A stretch of 64,000 nt of DNA, taken from NCBI GenBank assembly GCA_963682175.1, contig OY821775.1:48890053-48954052 (forward strand), written 5' to 3'. Shown here piece after piece: positions 59,028 through 64,000 of this stretch (position 1 is the stretch's first letter; each line of letters opens with the position of its first letter). Made by a program: the position numbers and the translations under genes. Under the pieces are notes generated by a model that was given only the letters and a program-made list of their open reading frames with translations, did no database searches and was not told the origin of the DNA. The DNA is from Triglochin maritima (lineage: Eukaryota > Streptophyta > Magnoliopsida > Alismatales > Juncaginaceae).

Positions 59028-61132
59028 TGTAACATCGCGAGACAGCGGAAATTTAAAAATTTATAATCAAGACACATGAACTCAATAATCAAAGACGGGA
59101 TTGTTACTTCTCATAAAATAAATAGCGGTGCACCAAATTACATCAGAGTTTGTCAAAAACGATATATGATTACTACAGAACAACAATGAAGATAAATGTA
59201 ATCACATCGACCTCAATGGTCCGAGTAGAGGATCCGACTCCAAAATGCGCGTGCCCGCCGATCACCACCCAACTGGACCTACTGTGGTCCTGAAAAATAT
59301 ATAACAACAATGCATGAGTTTCCAGAAGGAAATCCCGTATGCCAACTCACCTATATGCATGCATTACGCAATGAACCTATCATACTAGTAGCATGTCATG
59401 ACATCGACAGAAAGGAAAACAGTTCCCCCGAAGGGTAAAACATGACATCAGTCCGACAGTCAACATCGGGTCTCCCGAGGAGACCTACTGCAGGCACATG
59501 CAGTCTTACAGCACGCAACAGCGCACCCCCCACACGGCTTCACTACACAAGGGTTCGGCAGGGAGCATCTGTCACGCCTGCGGGCCGATAGAATATATAC
59601 CTGCAAATCTCTGTGGTCGGAGCCACGGGGACCAACAGGGTCGTCGCCCGGAAGGTATAACAACATCATCTCGATAGGTGCCCAGTCGAGGAATCAACAT
59701 AGCCGGAACAGCCTCGGCCAAACAATCATCATCGCCGACACAACCTCGGCGGCATCACCGGCACAACATCGGTGGTCCATCACAAACGTCTGGCACAACA
59801 TAGGACATGTCCAGACCGAAGTCTGCCAGGTCATCAGGCTCCACGAGCCGCAAACACCAACCGCGCCGCTATAAAAGCATGGCAGCGACCTCCGTAGCCC
59901 GTAGGCCGGTAGTCACCTCACCCAACGCCAGTTGCGTGCCCGCACAAACATCAAACATTGAGATCTGCGATCCCTCAGGCCTGCTATACTACAACAAGTC
60001 CAATCAATCCATCAACTTAGTCACGGTCCATACATGGAGGTGACGCGTCTCGAACACCCACACTTTTCCACACGGTGGTCCCTAGGCAGGCACGCGGAAC
60101 GCGCCCACCGTCACCTCCCGGCTCACGCACAAGGCGAGGACACGGGTTTCCGTGGACAAAGTTGGCATTCAAAAAGGGAAATAGGAATTCTGTCCTGAGC
60201 CCAAACGGTCGACCGGAAGAGGTGATTCGGTCGACCGATTCCAGAAAGAAATCGGTCGACCGTACGCCTAACACGGTCTACCGCTGCGCTCAAAACACAA
60301 TCTTCAACGGTCGAACAAAGGTCTAAAACTAGTCGACCGAACGAGGTCAAAATCTGGAGTCTGGTCAACATCAAAATCAACACTATCGGTCGACCGACTC
60401 AGGGGTCCCGGTCGACCGAAAACTAACAGGGTCAACCTAGTATTCTACGTCATAAAACGGTCGAACGCAACATACAACGGTCGAACAAGCATGCATAGAA
60501 AATCAGTCCACTTAAGTTCCGGTCGAACGTCCTAAGGACCCGGTCGACCGAAAACAGACAGAGAGTCCCAACTCACCAGCAATATGCACTACCGGTCGAC
60601 CGCCACGAGGCATCGTTTGACCGGTGAAGGTTAAAGTCGGGCAAAAACACAACATCGGTCGATCGCCCGAAGGGATCCGGTCGACCGTTGGTTGTCTTCA
60701 ACGTCGCGCCAGCCGAGGATTTACGAAGAAACTCGCCGCCGGAGAGGTCTCCGACCTCTCCCGGCCGACCAACACCTCCCCCACACATGGGTGAGCAACC
60801 AAACCACACTAATGAGTCGACATACCTCAAACGAAAGCGATGAACCGCCAGAGCCCGCTCACGCACGTCGTCTTCCTCCTCACGCCGACCACCTCACGCC
60901 GGAAGCCACGGAGTCCTCTGGTGCAAGTGGAGAGGAAAGAGTGAGAGAGGGAAAACAAATGGGAGAGAGAGAATGATTTTTGCTATAAAAACCCATCACC
61001 TCTCACGTCACCATACCCTACCCATCACCCTACATCATACCTCCCACGACCTTACTGTTCACGCACATCTTCCCCATGCAAAACCCCTCTTAATCTCCAT
61101 TAACCTCCCTAACCTAGGTTTGGGTCCTAACA
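59028..61132 (-). mobile_element. Solo LTR with target-site duplication (LTR 4)
   Basis: 2105 bp bounded by TGTAACATCG and GGGTCCTAACA, flanked by a perfect 5-bp duplication ATGAC (59023-59027 and 61133-61137). No internal retroelement sequence is present, so it arose by LTR-LTR recombination. Strand is assigned by homology to LTR 3, whose primer site is visible. It holds palindrome array 4. Confidence 0.88.
60206..60687. repeat. Array of paired CGGTCGACCG palindromes (array 4)
   Basis: Sixteen copies (exact or with one to three changes) form eight pairs starting at 60206/60228, 60253/60274, 60308/60330, 60387/60409, 60458/60478, 60520/60541, 60593/60614 and 60656/60678. Spacing within pairs is 20-22 bp throughout. 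Pair-to-pair steps are 47, 55, 79, 71, 62, 73 and 63 bp. Confidence 0.9.
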
Positions 61133-61137
61133 ATGAC

Positions 61138-62120
61138 TGTTATCGTGGCTCATTAATTTTTACCCATTTACTATATATGATTTGATTTACCGATCCTTCA
61201 TATTGGGATGAGTTCAACTCGACTTGGCTCCTTAAGAAAAAATCTTTTCTTTAAATTATTTGCTAGTCGCTGGAAACTCTACTCGAGCTAGAGCTCGACA
61301 AGGACTTACGAGGTGCTTCGGTCGGCTCACTGGATCGGTGAGGGGCTTAGTCAGAAACAAACTTGAAGATGTTCTGCGAAGCCAACTAAATTAGATGAGT
61401 AGGTATATTTTTAGCTATGATTTGATTTGAAACAGAGATCAGATTTTGGTATATGAGTTTTATATATGGAAATAATGTGGCCATATGCTCCACTTTAGCA
61501 TTTTTAAACAATTATAATTTTCTAATCAAACAAAATCACATTGACTCTTACATGTTAATCTCAAACATACTAATTTTTAAGGTTATTCCAAGCTGATTTT
61601 ACCATCCATCTAAACTCGTTTTAACCCCACATTAATGTTATTGACGATAAAGGTTGACAGAGTGACAATATGAAAGAAGTAACGACATTTCTGAATGCAA
61701 AACAAGTTTTTAGCGGTATGATTAGAAATAGTTGCACAAGATGATTGATTTAGAAATAAGTTTTCAACAACCAATTCCGCACGGGATTGTTTATAGAAAC
61801 CTCGGCGTTGAAGACATCGAGTTTGTTAATAAAAAAATTAACGTTTGATATGTCGAGTTCTGTATACACTAAAAAATAATAAATACTGCCAACATGTCGG
61901 GATGTGGTGACAACAAGACTACCTTGGAAAATATTTTGAAAAGAAATCTAATTTGAACGAAAAAAAATAAAAACAATTTTATTTCAAAAAAATTCCCTTG
62001 GAATTATGCTAGTTTACAGCGGTAGGCAAGGAAAAATCCATATATACATTATTTACATGGGAGTTTTGCATCCATACACTCTCTTCTAGACATATTATAT
62101 TTTAGATGCCCACAACATCA
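61138..62120. other. AT-rich intergenic sequence
   Basis: No gene, RNA or transposon end recognised. Confidence 0.5.
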
Positions 62121-62581
62121 GGACATCATTAACGGTTACTGTGTGCCCGGGCGGTATTGTTCACCGTCCGGCCACGTATGCAGAAATCACCAAAAAAACT
62201 AAAAATTATTTGCCACGTCATCCGTACGGGCGGAAATTCGGGCGGGTTGGTGAGGACACGTGTCCCATGTTGGTGGCTTTTTTTTGAGTTTTTGTGTTTA
62301 GTAAAAAAATATTTTAAATCGTTTTTATTATAAAAAAAGTTATGAAAAAATATTTTTATTTGTTTATATTTTCTTAAATTTTTTGACAATTTTTTGTGTT
62401 TTGTCTAAAATTAATCCAGAAATGACGTGTAGAGAAGAGAATGTAGGGCGTTTGAGTTGTTTCTAGGTGTAGTTAAGAAAACTTTAGGGAGTTAAGTTTG
62501 ACCTGACGTGACGGATAGAAAAGCTGACATGATTAAGAGAGAAAATCAGACGGCTCCGCCCGGGCACCGTTAACAGTGCTC
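62121..62581. mobile_element. PIF/Harbinger-type MITE just upstream of FdC1
   Basis: 461 bp with ends GGACATCATTAACGG and the inverse of GAGCACTGTTAACGG, each continuing into GTGCCCGGGCGG (the left copy has a 6-bp insertion). TCA flanks both sides (62118-62120 and 62582-62584). Its right end lies 40 bp before the FdC1 start codon, so it must supply part of the promoter or leader. Confidence 0.75.
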
Positions 62582-62621
62582 TCACACTTCCCACCACATA
62601 TCCTCATCCACAATTTCCATT

Positions 62622-63008
62622 ATGGCTTCTCTATCTCTCCTCTTCTCCTTCACCCCCTCCCGTCCTCTCCCCATCCACCGCCTCACCCCACTCAACGCCA
62701 CCCACAAGGTCACCCTCCACACCTCCACCACCACCACCCTCGACGTCTCCGACTCCGAGACCATCCTCGAGAAGGCGCTCGACGCCGGGCTCGACGTGCC
62801 CCACGACTGCAAGCTCGGTGTCTGCATGACCTGCCCGGCAAGACTCGTCTCCGGGCAGGTCGACCAGAGCGAGGGGATGCTTAGTGATGATGTCGTTGAG
62901 CGTGGGTTCGCGCTGCTCTGCGTGGCGTACCCGAGGAGTGACTGTGAGGTTAGGGTGGTTGATGAGGAGGAGTTGCTTGAGATTCAACTTGCCACTGCCA
63001 ATGATTAA
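62622..63008 (+). CDS. FDC1: Plastid ferredoxin-like protein FdC1 (2Fe-2S)
   Basis: A complete, intronless 128-aa frame. The first 25-30 residues are Ser/Leu/Pro-rich without acidic residues, as in a chloroplast transit peptide. The plant-type 2Fe-2S site is C63-x4-C68-x2-C71 (CKLGVCMTC) with the fourth ligand at C100 (ALLC). The C-terminal extension ends EEELLEIQLATAND, the signature of FdC1 (Arabidopsis At4g14890), which separates it from photosynthetic ferredoxins. Known FdC1 accepts electrons from photosystem I but has an unusually high redox potential and does not reduce NADP+ through FNR. The first 230 bp are strongly GC-rich against an AT-rich background. Confidence 0.95.
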   Translation: MASLSLLFSFTPSRPLPIHRLTPLNATHKVTLHTSTTTTLDVSDSETILEKALDAGLDVPHDCKLGVCMTCPARLVSGQVDQSEGMLSDDVVERGFALLCVAYPRSDCEVRVVDEEELLEIQLATAND

Positions 63009-64000
63009 GGAGTTCGAGACCACCTTATCTTTTATGTCTTGTTTTTATTGTTTGTCGTTAATTAGATGATTTTAAAACTTGAAAATGAGTATTTAGTGTA
63101 TTATACTGATGAAGCCAACGGAGACACGTGCTCTAACACTCCAATGTTTAGTCTCACGTCCGCTAATAAAAAATTAATAGCGTGAGATATATTGATGACA
63201 TGAGTCTACTACTACACTACTCAATTGGTTTAAGCTTTTGTGGCAAATTCAACGAGGATATTGTGGGTCAGTAGACTCACGTCACCCTGACTCGGGCTCG
63301 ATGCGGACTCGGGCCGACGATACATGTGCTCTCGAGAGAAAATCAATAGCGAAGAAGATGGTTTAATTGGATATCTTTCGTGAATTGCAATTGGTTGCTG
63401 CCGAACTAGTATATTTTTGTTGAGGTTAATGTCTTCAAGATGTGCGGAGGTAGCAAAACTTGTGTCTTAATTTTTAGATGTTTGTGATGTCTTCTTGTTT
63501 CTGTGTTGTTATTCTATAATTAGGGTGACATAATTAATAATTTGCCTTGACAATGTTTGTGTTTGATGTTTTTGAAAGCATTTTTAGGATCTTCAGTTGT
63601 GGTTACTCCCAAGATGCCTGATTGAGTGAGCTATGGAACTTGTTTGTTGTTACATATCTTGGTGGTGTCTTTGATTTTGTGTTGTTGTTACTTATTACTA
63701 AGGAACTATATCTGTATGTCTAAGGATTCATTTGACATGTAAGATTTTGTTATTATATGTTAATGTGTCTTGATGTTTGTGTTGTTGTTAATATAATTGC
63801 TGAAATAAAAAATGATTCAGGAATTCGATGAAACTATGTTTAAGATCTTGAGTTGTGTTGTTGGTTTGCTGGAAAAAATATCGTAAAAGGAATCCTTTGT
63901 GTACTTAGAGATATAATAAATACTTACAGGGTAACATTAGTCTGTCGCTTGAGAAAGAAAAATTACATATCCACTCTATCGCAACATCTTGTGGCTAGAT
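63009..64000. other. Downstream sequence without a gene
   Basis: AT-rich sequence after FdC1, T-rich in its second half. No coding or RNA feature recognised up to the window edge. Confidence 0.5.

Noticed and set aside
60692..60976. 94-aa plus-strand frame
   Set aside because: It lies within the solo LTR; a DEPPEP-like stretch recurs in LTR 3, so it reflects LTR homology and is antisense to the element.

Overview
The window is nuclear DNA of a flowering plant, most likely a eudicot. The evidence is AT-rich, intron-dense sequence, a vacuolar two-pore channel gene (TPC1), a chloroplast FdC1-type ferredoxin gene, and plant transposon families (MULE, PIF/Harbinger, hAT, RTE and L1 LINEs, LTR elements with an initiator-tRNA-Met-like primer site). 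I cannot name the species. Exon boundaries were worked out by hand from splice sites, reading phase and remembered family sequences, so they are predictions.

Layout. 1-4694: no gene, except an 876-bp LTR. 4695-37218 (minus): one TPC1 gene of 23 exons spread over 32.5 kb. Its introns carry hAT MITEs, three RTE-type LINE pieces, an LTR and degenerate repeats. All 23 exons can be placed with conserved splice phases, but exon 10 carries a perfect 8-bp tandem duplication that shifts the frame and stops the protein at about residue 367, inside the EF-hand region. 37219-41957: MITEs, a dispersed repeat and an LTR with its primer binding site. 41958-44157: a PIF/Harbinger element bounded by TTA duplications that carries only the Myb-like ORF1. 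44161-46036: a broken L1 LINE. 46307-50180: MULE derivatives.

51581-58037 is the most interesting locus. It is a 6.46-kb Mutator-like element with matching 59-bp terminal inverted repeats and two intact, convergent, spliced genes, each starting just inside one end. The left gene encodes a MULE transposase whose reading frame is spliced in phase onto an OTU-type cysteine protease domain (879 aa). The right gene encodes a plant mobile domain (PMD) protein (651 aa). The first intron of each gene holds a GC-rich minisatellite with an exact 33-bp period. The plan resembles maize MuDR (convergent mudrA and mudrB), with a PMD gene in place of mudrB.

58114-62581: a Harbinger-type MITE with a 56-bp perfect hairpin, a 2.1-kb solo LTR with a 5-bp target duplication, and a second Harbinger-type MITE that ends about 40 bp upstream of the start codon of the intronless FdC1 gene (62622-63008). 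After that no gene is visible.

A second unusual signal spans the window. Four LTRs (958-1833, about 20758-21770, 39992-about 41750, 59028-61132) contain arrays of the palindrome CGGTCGACCG, mostly in pairs whose starts lie 20-22 bp apart, close to two helical turns.
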